A DNA stretch of 9,629 nt from NCBI GenBank assembly GCA_021807065.1, contig JAKAPO010000038.1:2719-12347 (forward strand), written 5' to 3'. Every line of letters starts with the position of its first letter. Within the stretch, counting starts at the first letter, position 1. A program made the translations under genes and the position numbers. The DNA comes from a bacterium. Lineage in GTDB: Bacteria > Vulcanimicrobiota > Vulcanimicrobiia > Vulcanimicrobiales > Vulcanimicrobiaceae. This document shows positions 1 to 5,949 of the stretch, piece by piece. The notes under the pieces are model-generated. The model searched no databases. It was given only the letters and a program-made list of their open reading frames with translations, and was not told the DNA's origin.

Positions 1-21
1 ATCGTGAAGTCGATGCGATGA
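1..21 (+). CDS. C-terminal tail of an upstream gene (possibly the metal-binding lipoprotein of the ABC operon), partial
   Basis: Frame 1 is open from the window edge and reads I-V-K-S-M-R, then a TGA at 19-21. This TGA overlaps the ATG of the ATPase gene in an ATGA arrangement, the same style of junction (GTGA) that joins the ATPase and permease genes. In zinc/manganese ABC operons the gene next to the ATPase is often the periplasmic metal-binding protein (ZnuA/MntC type), and a basic helix ending in something like IVKxxR would suit its C-terminus. Six codons cannot establish identity; that this is a real gene end rests on the overlap geometry alone. Confidence 0.45.
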   Translation: MVKSMR

Positions 22-803
22 CGGCTGCGGTTCGAGCACGCGATCTGGTCGTTCGCTATGACGATTTCGTCGCGCTGGACGGCGTGACGTTCGAGGTCGG
101 TCCAGGCGAAGCGCTCGGCATCGTCGGGCCGAACGGTTCGGGAAAATCGACACTTCTCAAGGCGATCGCGGGATTGGTGCAGGTCGCAGAGGGTTCGCTT
201 GAGGTCTTGGGCCAGGAGCCAGGCCACGTTCCGATTGGAAGCATCGCTTACGTGCCGCAAGTCGAATCTGTCGATTGGTCCTTCCCGGCAACCGTCTGGG
301 ACGTCGTATCGATGGGCCGTTTTCCGCGGCTCCACTTTTGGAGCCGGTTCGGAAGCGGCGATCGAGCTGCAGTCGAGCAAGCACTCGACGCGGTAAATAT
401 GGGTGCTTTTGCGCGGCGCCACATTGCGGAACTATCGGGCGGGCAGCAGCAGCGCGTTTTCGTCGCGCGCGCGCTCACGCAGGAGCCCCAATTGCTCCTC
501 CTCGACGAACCCACCACCGGCGTCGATGCTACAACGGAAGCCGCTTTGCGTACCGTCGTGCGCAGACTCGTGGGCGGCGGCCTCCCCGTATTGATGTCGA
601 CGCACGATCTCGACACGGTCGAGCAGTGGTTCGACCGGCTGATGGTGCTCGACAAGCGCGTGTTGGCGATCGGCGAGCCTCGGCACGTTCGCGATTGCGG
701 CGTCTACTGGAATATTCGAGAGCACGCGCACGTGCACGGCCATCTGCGCACCGACCACGAGCCCCACGAGGCGCACGCGCAGCATCCGGAGATTCACTCG
801 TGA
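18..803 (+). CDS. Metal ABC transporter ATP-binding protein with His-rich C-terminal tail
   Basis: This is the cytoplasmic ATPase subunit that powers a zinc/manganese/iron-type importer, 261 residues. Visible motifs are Walker A GPNGSGKST (37-45), Q-loop Gln81, signature LSGGQ (139-143), Walker B LLLLDEP (159-165) with catalytic Glu164, D-loop (GVD, 168-170) and switch His196. The segment after the Q-loop (VDWSFPATVWDVVSMGR, 85-101) is the hallmark of the Mn/Zn/Fe subfamily (MntB, SitB, ZnuC) and separates it from other ABC ATPases. The tail from about residue 235 carries nine histidines within 26 residues, suggesting metal binding in the cytoplasm; this is inference. The gene overlaps the preceding coding end by ATGA and the following permease by GTGA, so the operon is translationally coupled. 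The metal cannot be settled from sequence. No regulator site (Fur, Zur or MntR box) can be looked for because the promoter lies outside the window. Confidence 0.95.
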   Translation: MTAAVRARDLVVRYDDFVALDGVTFEVGPGEALGIVGPNGSGKSTLLKAIAGLVQVAEGSLEVLGQEPGHVPIGSIAYVPQVESVDWSFPATVWDVVSMGRFPRLHFWSRFGSGDRAAVEQALDAVNMGAFARRHIAELSGGQQQRVFVARALTQEPQLLLLDEPTTGVDATTEAALRTVVRRLVGGGLPVLMSTHDLDTVEQWFDRLMVLDKRVLAIGEPRHVRDCGVYWNIREHAHVHGHLRTDHEPHEAHAQHPEIHS

Positions 804-1660
804 ATCTGCTACTCGGTCCGTTTCACTATGCGTTCATGGAGCGCGCGGCGATCGCCGCTATCGCCGTAGGCGTACTCTGCTCGGCGATGGGCACTTTCGT
901 TATTCTTCGGCGGCTAGCATTTATCGGTGATGGCATCGCGCATGCGTCGTTTGCCGGCATCGTTATCGCGTATCTCCGAGGAGCGAACTATTATGCGGGC
1001 GCGGCAATCGTCGCGGTACTCACCTCCCTCGGGATCGGTTTCGTTCACCGTCGCGGGCGCATCTCGATGGACACCTCGATCGGCGTCCTCTTCACCAGTG
1101 CATTCGCCCTTGGCGTCTTTCTCATGAGCCGACAAAGCAACTACGCCGTCGACCTGCAGAGTTTTCTCTTCGGCGACATCCTCGCCGTGCAGTCCAAAGA
1201 TCTTTTCACCATTCTGGGCCTGGCGGTCGGCGTTGCCGTCGCGCTGCTCGTCCTCTATCGCGGTCTGCTCTGCACGACGTTCGATCCTGTCGTCGCGCAG
1301 GCTTGCGGCCTCAACGCCGGTTTCTACGAATACGCGCTGCTCGTCATGGTAGCGCTCACGGTCATCATCGGCATTCAATCCGTCGGCATCGTGCTCGTCG
1401 CCGCGCTGCTCGTAACGCCAGCGGCGGCCGCATACCAGTTGACGCAGCGGTTTGCGCCGATGTTCCTCCTGTCGATGTGTTTCGGAGGGATCAGTGCGCT
1501 GGGCGGTCTCTATCTTTCATACTACGCGCGAGGCTCGAGCGGCGCCACGATCGTCCTCTTCACGACGATACTTTTCTTTCTCGCCATGGGATTACGCGCG
1601 CTTCGTCAATCCGCAGCTCGTCGCACGATCCAAGCCTCCTCGCCCGCGCTTTCCAAATAG
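800..1660 (+). CDS. Metal ABC transporter permease (ABC-3 family)
   Basis: This is the inner-membrane channel subunit of the same importer, 286 residues. The reading frame is open far upstream, but the real start is the GTG at 800-802. It overlaps the ATPase stop (GTGA) and is followed at once by the typical N-terminus (NLLLGPFHYAFMERA). ABC-3 family signs are FVILRRLAFIGDGIAHASFAG (about 33-53), the conserved second-helix segment; DTSIGVLFTSAFALGVFLMS (91-110); and QSVGIVLVAALLVTPAAAAY (193-212). I count about eight hydrophobic segments (roughly 13-35, 43-60, 66-82, 93-110, 136-154, 178-212 as a pair, 220-241, 250-267), ending in a short basic cytoplasmic tail. Length is normal for the family (270-300). 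Its last 55 bases are antisense to the end of the dehydrogenase gene. Confidence 0.94.
   Translation: MNLLLGPFHYAFMERAAIAAIAVGVLCSAMGTFVILRRLAFIGDGIAHASFAGIVIAYLRGANYYAGAAIVAVLTSLGIGFVHRRGRISMDTSIGVLFTSAFALGVFLMSRQSNYAVDLQSFLFGDILAVQSKDLFTILGLAVGVAVALLVLYRGLLCTTFDPVVAQACGLNAGFYEYALLVMVALTVIIGIQSVGIVLVAALLVTPAAAAYQLTQRFAPMFLLSMCFGGISALGGLYLSYYARGSSGATIVLFTTILFFLAMGLRALRQSAARRTIQASSPALSK
1606..1660. other. 55-bp convergent coding overlap (metal permease / dehydrogenase)
   Basis: The last 18 codons of the plus-strand permease, including its stop, and the last 18 of the minus-strand dehydrogenase share these bases on opposite strands. Both stops are clear: TAG at 1658-1660 on plus, TGA at 1608-1606 on minus. 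There is therefore no intergenic terminator for either operon, and their transcripts would be complementary at the 3' ends. Confidence 0.8.
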
Positions 1661-2706
1661 CCCGCACCGGCAAGCGTCTCCAGCACCTCGCGTAAGGCGG
1701 CGCGTTCGTTCTTGTTTGGCATCCCGGTCCATCGCATCGCCGCTTCGCCCAGATCGATGCGTGTGCCGGCGACGTCGAGTAGTCCACGAACGAAGGCCAC
1801 CGGTAACTTCACGCGTTCCATGCGGCGCGTCACCGGCGAGAGCACGTGTGCGAAACCGGATTCCAACGCGTGCTCCGGTTCGGTCATTTCGACCGATGGA
1901 GAGGTGGCCGCGAAAAGAGGCTTTGGCGACTCCGGGATCTCCGGGACCGCCACGCAGCGCGCGATGGCCGCGTCGCTGATGCGCGGGAACCATTCACCCA
2001 GCGTCGCACCGAGCGCGTGCAACGGCACGGCATTGACGACTCGTGCCCGGCGCTCGATACCGCGGAGCATGGCCCGCGCAACGCGCTCCGGCGTTACGGC
2101 GATTGCATCCCGTTCGCGCAGCTTCCCGGCGGTCTCGGAGAATTCGGTGTCTACCGCTCCGGGATCGACGTAGGTTACCGCGACGCCGTCGCGGCGCAGC
2201 TCTCTGCGGAGCTGCGTCGCTGCCGCACGAACGGCCGCTTTTGCGGCGCAATAGCCGCCGTAGTAGGGTGCCGGAACGCGAGCGAGCCCAGAGCCGACGA
2301 AGACCAGGCCGCCACAGGTAGCCCGCAGCGAGGGCAGTGCGGCGCGCGCGATCCGCAGCGGCGCCGCCACGTGCACTCGCCACTGTACGTCCAGCGCCTC
2401 GTCACTCTGATCGAGCAGCGCGCCGGGGGCACCGTACCCGGCGTTGTTGACTACGACGTCGATACGTGCGAACTGCCGCAGCGCCGCGTCGACGATCCGC
2501 TCGGCCGATTGCGGTTCGCACACGTCGGCGACGAGCATCTCTGCCGCGCCGCCGCCGGCGCGAATCTCGCGCTGCAACGCCTCGAGCCGTTCGCGCCGCC
2601 GCGCCACGAGAAGCACTCGCCACCCGCTACGAGCAGCTTCGCGCGCGAGTGCTCGGCCGATGCCGGAGCTCGCACCGGTTACGATGATGACGTGGCCTTC
2701 AGTCAT
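1606..2706 (-). CDS. Short-chain dehydrogenase/reductase with unassigned C-terminal region
   Basis: This is an NAD(P)-dependent oxidoreductase of the classical SDR fold, 366 residues from the ATG at 2706. The frame extends upstream to 2760, but the N-terminus MTEGHVIIVTGASSGIG starts the Rossmann fold directly and the ATG overlaps the preceding gene's stop by 8 bp. Motifs are TGASSGIG (10-17), Asp61, NNAG (87-90), catalytic Ser139 and YCAAK (Tyr152, Lys156), and DPGAVDT (181-187). Arg37 and Arg38 (ARRRE) after the second strand favour NADPH. Residues 1-250 are an ordinary SDR. The remaining 110 or so (TEPEHALESGF..., then about 300-366) are extra and end in a helical segment plus GYLESAGEEAWIVRR, which has the look of a small winged-helix or tetramer-contact module; that is inference. 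The substrate is unknown. It is probably co-transcribed with the upstream glycoside hydrolase and ends inside the antisense of the metal permease. Confidence 0.9.
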   Translation of the reverse strand: MTEGHVIIVTGASSGIGRALAREAARSGWRVLLVARRRERLEALQREIRAGGGAAEMLVADVCEPQSAERIVDAALRQFARIDVVVNNAGYGAPGALLDQSDEALDVQWRVHVAAPLRIARAALPSLRATCGGLVFVGSGLARVPAPYYGGYCAAKAAVRAAATQLRRELRRDGVAVTYVDPGAVDTEFSETAGKLRERDAIAVTPERVARAMLRGIERRARVVNAVPLHALGATLGEWFPRISDAAIARCVAVPEIPESPKPLFAATSPSVEMTEPEHALESGFAHVLSPVTRRMERVKLPVAFVRGLLDVAGTRIDLGEAAMRWTGMPNKNERAALREVLETLAGAGYLESAGEEAWIVRRAAD

Positions 2707-3868
2707 GCGTGCGGCAATAGTCCTGATACCGCTCGAAGATGCCTCGTGGCAACGATGCATAGTAGAGTTTTTCGTCGATCGGTTGCGGCTGCGGCTCCAT
2801 CGCTTCGTGTGCTTCTCGCGAAAAAGCCGAAAGAACCTTGGCGACCGGTTTCTCGCTACCGTCCGCGCGGATGATGCCGAAGCGGAGTTCGTGCGGCGCG
2901 CGATCGAACGGCGGCAAGGTTGCGAGCGTCGGATCGTAATCGGCCCAGCACCACCACATCGCGCCGATCGCGCCTTGCTGCACGAGCCGCTGCAGTACGG
3001 TGCGCGCGTACCCCACCATCTCGTCCTCGCTCAAACAGGCGATACCGCCGGCTTCGGTTGCCCCAGGAGGACACTCGGGATTCCCAAATTCGCTGAAAAG
3101 CAAGGGCTTTTTCGTGAACGATTGCACGAGCATGCAGAGAAATGGAACCACATGGGTATCGAGTCGTCCACGAGAGAAGACGCTATAGACCGGATACCCG
3201 TGCATGGTTGCGAACTGTAAGGGCTCGGCGATCATCGACGGGCGAATATGCCGATCTCGTTCGAGATCTTCACCGTGGATTCCGGCCGTCGTACCTGCCC
3301 CGGACTCTTCGAGCAACGCTTCGGTGAGCAGCGCGCTCCAGGAAGCGGCGTCCATCGGCGTCTGTGGCTCGCGCATGTTTGAGAACTCGTTGCCGAGATC
3401 CCACGCGTAGAGCGCGGCGTTGCCGGAAACGCGTGCACCAACCGCGCGTGCCAGCAGCAGTTGCGCGGCGAGCAGTGCATCATCGCAGTAGAAGTCTCCG
3501 GCGCCGTACGGCGAAAAGCTTCCGCCGGCGATCGTGCGAAAACGCCCGTGCGGCGTACGCTCGTCGAGCGCCCACCGTGGTATCCAATTGACGCCGCTCA
3601 TGTGCCCGCAGAAGAGCGTCGGCATCGCGCGCAGGCCCGCCGCAGCGATTGCGTCGATGATCGCGTCGAACTTTTTCAGGGCTCCTTCGTCGATTCGATC
3701 TCGTTGCGGAGCGAACGTTTCCCAGGTCAAGAAGAAGCGCACGAGATCGAAGCCGAGAGCGCGGATACGAACCATGTCGTCGCGGATCTCGCCGATGTCG
3801 AATCGCTGCCACATGTACATCGCGCTGCTTCGCGGCCAGTAGTTTACGCCCAGCAGAAAACGCGCCAT
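2699..3868 (-). CDS. Clan GH-A glycoside hydrolase (GH5-like), cytoplasmic
   Basis: This is a 389-residue TIM-barrel glycosidase, predicted to hydrolyse a beta-linked sugar by the retaining mechanism. The first strand is FLLGVNYWPR (4-13). The acid/base lies in YAWDLGNEF (Glu161, at the end of strand 4) and the nucleophile in LLFSEFGNPE (Glu260, strand 7); both are the standard clan GH-A positions. MWWCWADYDP (304-313) supplies the aromatic strand-8 platform, and FGIIRADGSEKPVAKVL (330-346) is the usual closing segment of GH5/GH42-like proteins. There is no signal peptide, so it should act in the cytoplasm on imported or internal oligosaccharides. The substrate (mannoside, glucoside or galactoside) cannot be chosen from motifs. 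No Shine-Dalgarno is visible before the ATG, and purE starts 38 bp away on the other strand. The gene overlaps the dehydrogenase start by 8 bp, implying joint translation. Confidence 0.86.
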   Translation of the reverse strand: MARFLLGVNYWPRSSAMYMWQRFDIGEIRDDMVRIRALGFDLVRFFLTWETFAPQRDRIDEGALKKFDAIIDAIAAAGLRAMPTLFCGHMSGVNWIPRWALDERTPHGRFRTIAGGSFSPYGAGDFYCDDALLAAQLLLARAVGARVSGNAALYAWDLGNEFSNMREPQTPMDAASWSALLTEALLEESGAGTTAGIHGEDLERDRHIRPSMIAEPLQFATMHGYPVYSVFSRGRLDTHVVPFLCMLVQSFTKKPLLFSEFGNPECPPGATEAGGIACLSEDEMVGYARTVLQRLVQQGAIGAMWWCWADYDPTLATLPPFDRAPHELRFGIIRADGSEKPVAKVLSAFSREAHEAMEPQPQPIDEKLYYASLPRGIFERYQDYCRTHD

Positions 3869-3906
3869 GCAGGAAGAGGTTCGACGGCTGCGCGAACGGC
3901 CCCGCG
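3869..3906. promoter_or_regulatory. 38-bp divergent gap between glycoside hydrolase and purE
   Basis: This is the only space between two genes transcribed away from each other, so both promoters must lie largely inside the opposing gene's 5' end or overlap here. A GATAAT hexamer, a passable -10 box for the minus-strand gene, reads on the minus strand at 3942-3937 inside purE. I see no good -35 element at 16-18 bp from it. The plus strand has AGGAAGAGG at 3871-3879, which is too far (27 bp) from the purE ATG to serve as its ribosome-binding site. Promoter positions are not established. Confidence 0.4.
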
Positions 3907-4395
3907 ATGACGCGGCGAAGCGACGCAGTGGTGGGCATTATCATGGGAAGCCGTTCCGAATGGGACGCGCTCGCGCCGGCGCGGGACGCGCTCTCGGAAC
4001 TCGGCATACCGTACGATGCGCGCGTGCTCTCCGCGCACCGGATGCCCGACGAAACGTTCGAGTACGCCTCGACCGCGCAAGAACGAGGATTGCGCGTCAT
4101 CATCGCCGCTGCCGGCGGTGCGGCCCATCTGCCCGGCGTCGTCGCGGCGAAGACGCTGCTGCCGGTCATCGGCGTTCCCATGCACACCAAGGCGCTGCAA
4201 GGCGTCGACTCGTTCCTGTCTATGGTGCAGATGCCCGCGGGCGTTCCGGTCGCGACGATGGCGATCGGCGGAGCGGTCAATGCGGCGCTCATGGCGGCCC
4301 GCATCATCGCCTTGCACGATCGGCTCGTCGCGGCGCGTCTCGCGGAATACGTTCGGAAGATGCACGACGCCGTGACACGGAGCACGCCCGGCTAG
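3907..4395 (+). CDS. purE: 5-(carboxyamino)imidazole ribonucleotide mutase (PurE, class I)
   Basis: It converts N5-CAIR to CAIR in de novo purine synthesis, in the cytoplasm, as a homo-octamer in known family members. The protein is 162 residues, the normal bacterial length. Diagnostic motifs are IIMGSRSEWD (11-20, phosphate and ribose binding), the catalytic-loop VLSAHRMPDE (40-49) with His44, and IAAAGGAAHLPGVVAAKT (66-83). GVPMHTKALQGVDSFLSMVQMPAGVPVATMAIG (89-121) is the class I pattern, with the partner PurK normally supplying N5-CAIR. The ATG at 3907 gives the expected short N-terminus; GTG codons at 3928 and 3931 are possible later starts. No strong ribosome-binding site precedes it. 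purK, usually adjacent, is not here: the next gene is an unrelated small secreted protein 59 bp downstream. Confidence 0.96.
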   Translation: MTRRSDAVVGIIMGSRSEWDALAPARDALSELGIPYDARVLSAHRMPDETFEYASTAQERGLRVIIAAAGGAAHLPGVVAAKTLLPVIGVPMHTKALQGVDSFLSMVQMPAGVPVATMAIGGAVNAALMAARIIALHDRLVAARLAEYVRKMHDAVTRSTPG

Positions 4396-4408
4396 GAGCC
4401 CCATCGTC

Positions 4409-4427
4409 GCGCTACGAAGGATAGCGC
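4409..4427 (+). other. Small perfect inverted repeat between purE and the secreted-protein gene
   Basis: GCGCTA and TAGCGC flank a 7-base loop, giving a perfect 6-bp stem 14 bases after the purE stop. There is no following run of T, so it is not a standard intrinsic terminator. It could attenuate read-through, stabilise the purE transcript end, or be chance. It is the only notable structure in the 59-bp spacer. Confidence 0.35.
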
Positions 4428-4438
4428 AATCGCATGTC

Positions 4439-4445
4439 AGGGAGG
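4439..4445 (+). promoter_or_regulatory. Strong Shine-Dalgarno that decides the start of the small secreted protein
   Basis: AGGGAGG lies 9 bases before the ATG at 4455, a near-ideal ribosome-binding site and the strongest visible in the window. It favours 4455 over the in-frame ATG at 4434, which lies before this motif and would encode it as amino acids. Confidence 0.8.
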
Positions 4446-4454
4446 CTCTTATCC

Positions 4455-4817
4455 ATGCGCGTCTTTACGTTGTTTTGTCTTGCCGTTGCCGTTGCGTGCG
4501 GCAGCGCGCGTGCCGCGGTCGTGCGTCTTGGATGCCCGCTACGGCTCACGCACTGTACCGACTATCGAGCCAACGTTTGCGCTGATTTCAGCCGGGTATC
4601 GTTCGCCGGATTGCGGCTCGACGCGGACCATCGTTTCGTCTACCTTCCGACGGCCTATCGGCTCCGCGAAACCGCTATCGAGTACACGTGGGGCACCTCA
4701 GCCGACAACTGGGTGCTGTCGCGTACGACGATGCACCTACGGCACTCCGTCTACATCGATCAGACGAACGTTGCATTCGTTGCGGAGTGGAGCGGCATAT
4801 GCCGGGTTACTCCGTAA
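4455..4817 (+). CDS. Small predicted secreted protein with four mature cysteines, unknown function
   Basis: I do not recognise this 120-residue protein. It starts at the ATG following a strong Shine-Dalgarno. The N-terminus MRVFTLFCLAVAVACGSARA is a clear Sec signal peptide, with one Arg, a hydrophobic core and an A-R-A cleavage site before residue 21. Cys15 is a weak lipobox candidate only, since residue -3 is Ala. The mature chain of about 100 residues has Cys27, Cys34, Cys42 and Cys116, enough for two disulfides, and is rich in aromatic and beta-favouring residues (FVYLP, IEYTWG, NWVLSRTTMHLRHSVYI, VAFVAEWSG), suggesting a compact beta-rich extracytoplasmic domain. It follows purE by 59 bp on the same strand but shares no evident function with it. 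Its stop lies 11 bp inside the antisense of the glycosyltransferase 3' end. The signal peptide, ribosome-binding site and clean stop support a real gene. Confidence 0.75.
   Translation: MRVFTLFCLAVAVACGSARAAVVRLGCPLRLTHCTDYRANVCADFSRVSFAGLRLDADHRFVYLPTAYRLRETAIEYTWGTSADNWVLSRTTMHLRHSVYIDQTNVAFVAEWSGICRVTP
4807..4817. other. 11-bp convergent coding overlap (secreted protein / glycosyltransferase)
   Basis: The plus-strand TAA at 4815-4817 and the minus-strand TAA (bases 4809-4807) lie within each other's coding regions. No intergenic terminator exists between the converging transcription units. Confidence 0.75.
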
Positions 4818-5949
4818 CGAGCGATTTCGGTTTGCGCGGGATGTCGGTGTAGGCCATCGGGCGATCCCACCAATCATGATGCCGCCAGCGCCGTTGCTCT
4901 TCGGTCGGCGGCGGTGGGATTCGCAGCGCCAGCGCCTGCCGGTAGACCTCGAGGTATCGATCGACCATTCTTTCGGTCGTAAACTCTGATTCGACCCTCG
5001 CGCGGCAAGCGTTGCGGTCGAGCGACGCAAGTTGCGGCACGCGCGCGACCGCTTCGTCGACGGTTTCGCAGAGAAAGCCGGTGACGCAGTCGGTAACGAT
5101 TTCGGGGATCGAGCCCATACGCGCCCCGAGAACCGGCGTACCGCATGCCATCGCTTCGACGAGCGTCAATCCGAAGCGTTCGGGCCGCGTCGTCATGGCA
5201 ACGAGCCCGAGCGCGTTGCTCAAGAGCTCGTTACGCTCTTCGCGTTCGACGGCTCCGAGGAACTGTATGCGATCGCCGTCGATCTCCGGCAGCACTTTCG
5301 TTGCGAAGTACTCTTCGTCTTGACGGATGGCGGCGATCTTCAGGCGTACGCCGCAACGTTTTGCGACCTCGATTGCGAGATGCACGCCCTTTTCCGGGTG
5401 AAATCGACCAAGGAATGCGAGATAGTCGCCGGGCTTGGCGCAAAAGGCGAACTGCGCGGGGTCGACTCCGTTATACGCTGTCGCGAGATAGGAGAGGCCC
5501 GGGTCGCGGTCGGCATTGCTGATCGAGCAGAAAAAACTCCGTTGCGCGCACGCGTAGTACGCGGCGAGTATGAGCGGTGAAGAAAAACCGTGTATCGTCG
5601 TGACCAGCGGCGGCCTCTCGGAGCCGAGCGCATAGGTCATCGGTTTCCAGTCGAAGTGATTGTGAATCAAATCGAAATCGTCGGCGCGCCTGAAGAGTGC
5701 GCCGATGTGCAGTGCGGTATAGACGTCGGCCGGCAGTCCTGGATCTTCGTTGAGGCCTACCGGAGTCACGGCGGAGAGTTTCCCTTCAAATCGCGAGTTG
5801 GCGGTGGCGAACAGCGTGACGTCGATTCCGCGGCGGCGCATTCCGTCCGCGACGCTCCATGCGATTTGCTCCCACGGCCCGTATCCCGGCGGCGGTGCAG
5901 GCCAGCTGATCGGCGCCAATACGGCGAGGCGCAGACCGCTTAGATCCAA
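4807..5949 (-). CDS. GT4-family glycosyltransferase with unusual C-terminal tail
   Basis: This is a retaining GT-B glycosyltransferase of 380 residues, transferring a sugar from a nucleotide donor to an unknown acceptor. The frame is open to 6327, but homologous-looking sequence begins at L-S-G-L-R-L-A-V-L-A-P. No in-frame ATG or GTG is nearby, so the TTG at 5949 is chosen; it overlaps the amidohydrolase stop by 10 bp. The N-terminal domain has the glycine loop PPPGYGPWEQ (19-28) and DLIHNHFDW (93-101). The C-terminal domain has YLAFLGRFHPEKG (176-188, Arg182 and Lys187 for the diphosphate) and the EX7E pair Glu257/Glu265 in RPERFGLTLVEAMACGTPVL (255-274). Residues 344-380 form a tail rich in Pro, Trp, His and Arg (PPPPTEEQRRWRHHDWWDRP) that is not part of the fold. 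No membrane segment is seen. It is the last gene of the five-gene unit. Confidence 0.9.
   Translation of the reverse strand: MDLSGLRLAVLAPISWPAPPPGYGPWEQIAWSVADGMRRRGIDVTLFATANSRFEGKLSAVTPVGLNEDPGLPADVYTALHIGALFRRADDFDLIHNHFDWKPMTYALGSERPPLVTTIHGFSSPLILAAYYACAQRSFFCSISNADRDPGLSYLATAYNGVDPAQFAFCAKPGDYLAFLGRFHPEKGVHLAIEVAKRCGVRLKIAAIRQDEEYFATKVLPEIDGDRIQFLGAVEREERNELLSNALGLVAMTTRPERFGLTLVEAMACGTPVLGARMGSIPEIVTDCVTGFLCETVDEAVARVPQLASLDRNACRARVESEFTTERMVDRYLEVYRQALALRIPPPPTEEQRRWRHHDWWDRPMAYTDIPRKPKSLVTE

Noticed and set aside
275..799. Long upstream extension of the permease reading frame
   Set aside because: It lies out of frame inside the ATPase gene and encodes Arg/Ala-rich sequence with no family features; the GTG at 800 with the GTGA overlap is the real start.
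914..1378. Antisense open frame of 154 residues, very acidic and charged
   Set aside because: It is the reverse-strand shadow of the permease's hydrophobic helices, which gives a charged product in antisense; no ribosome-binding site or domain is seen.
1846..2874. Plus-strand open frame of 342 residues opposite the dehydrogenase
   Set aside because: High-GC antisense shadow rich in Arg and Ala; the opposite strand has clear SDR catalytic motifs.
2444..3220. Plus-strand open frame of 258 residues spanning the dehydrogenase and glycoside hydrolase genes
   Set aside because: It crosses two well-supported minus-strand genes and shows no recognisable fold; judged non-coding.
3480..4385. Minus-strand open frame of 301 residues across purE and the hydrolase start
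   Set aside because: purE is unmistakable on the plus strand, and this frame has a low-complexity Ala/Ser/Arg composition.
4409..4427. Intrinsic terminator after purE
   Set aside because: A perfect 6-bp stem exists, but no T-run follows, so it is listed only as an inverted repeat.
4455..4514. Lipoprotein signal at Cys15 of the small secreted protein
   Set aside because: The residue at -3 is Ala rather than Leu/Val/Ile, and an A-R-A signal-peptidase I site follows; ordinary secretion is more likely.
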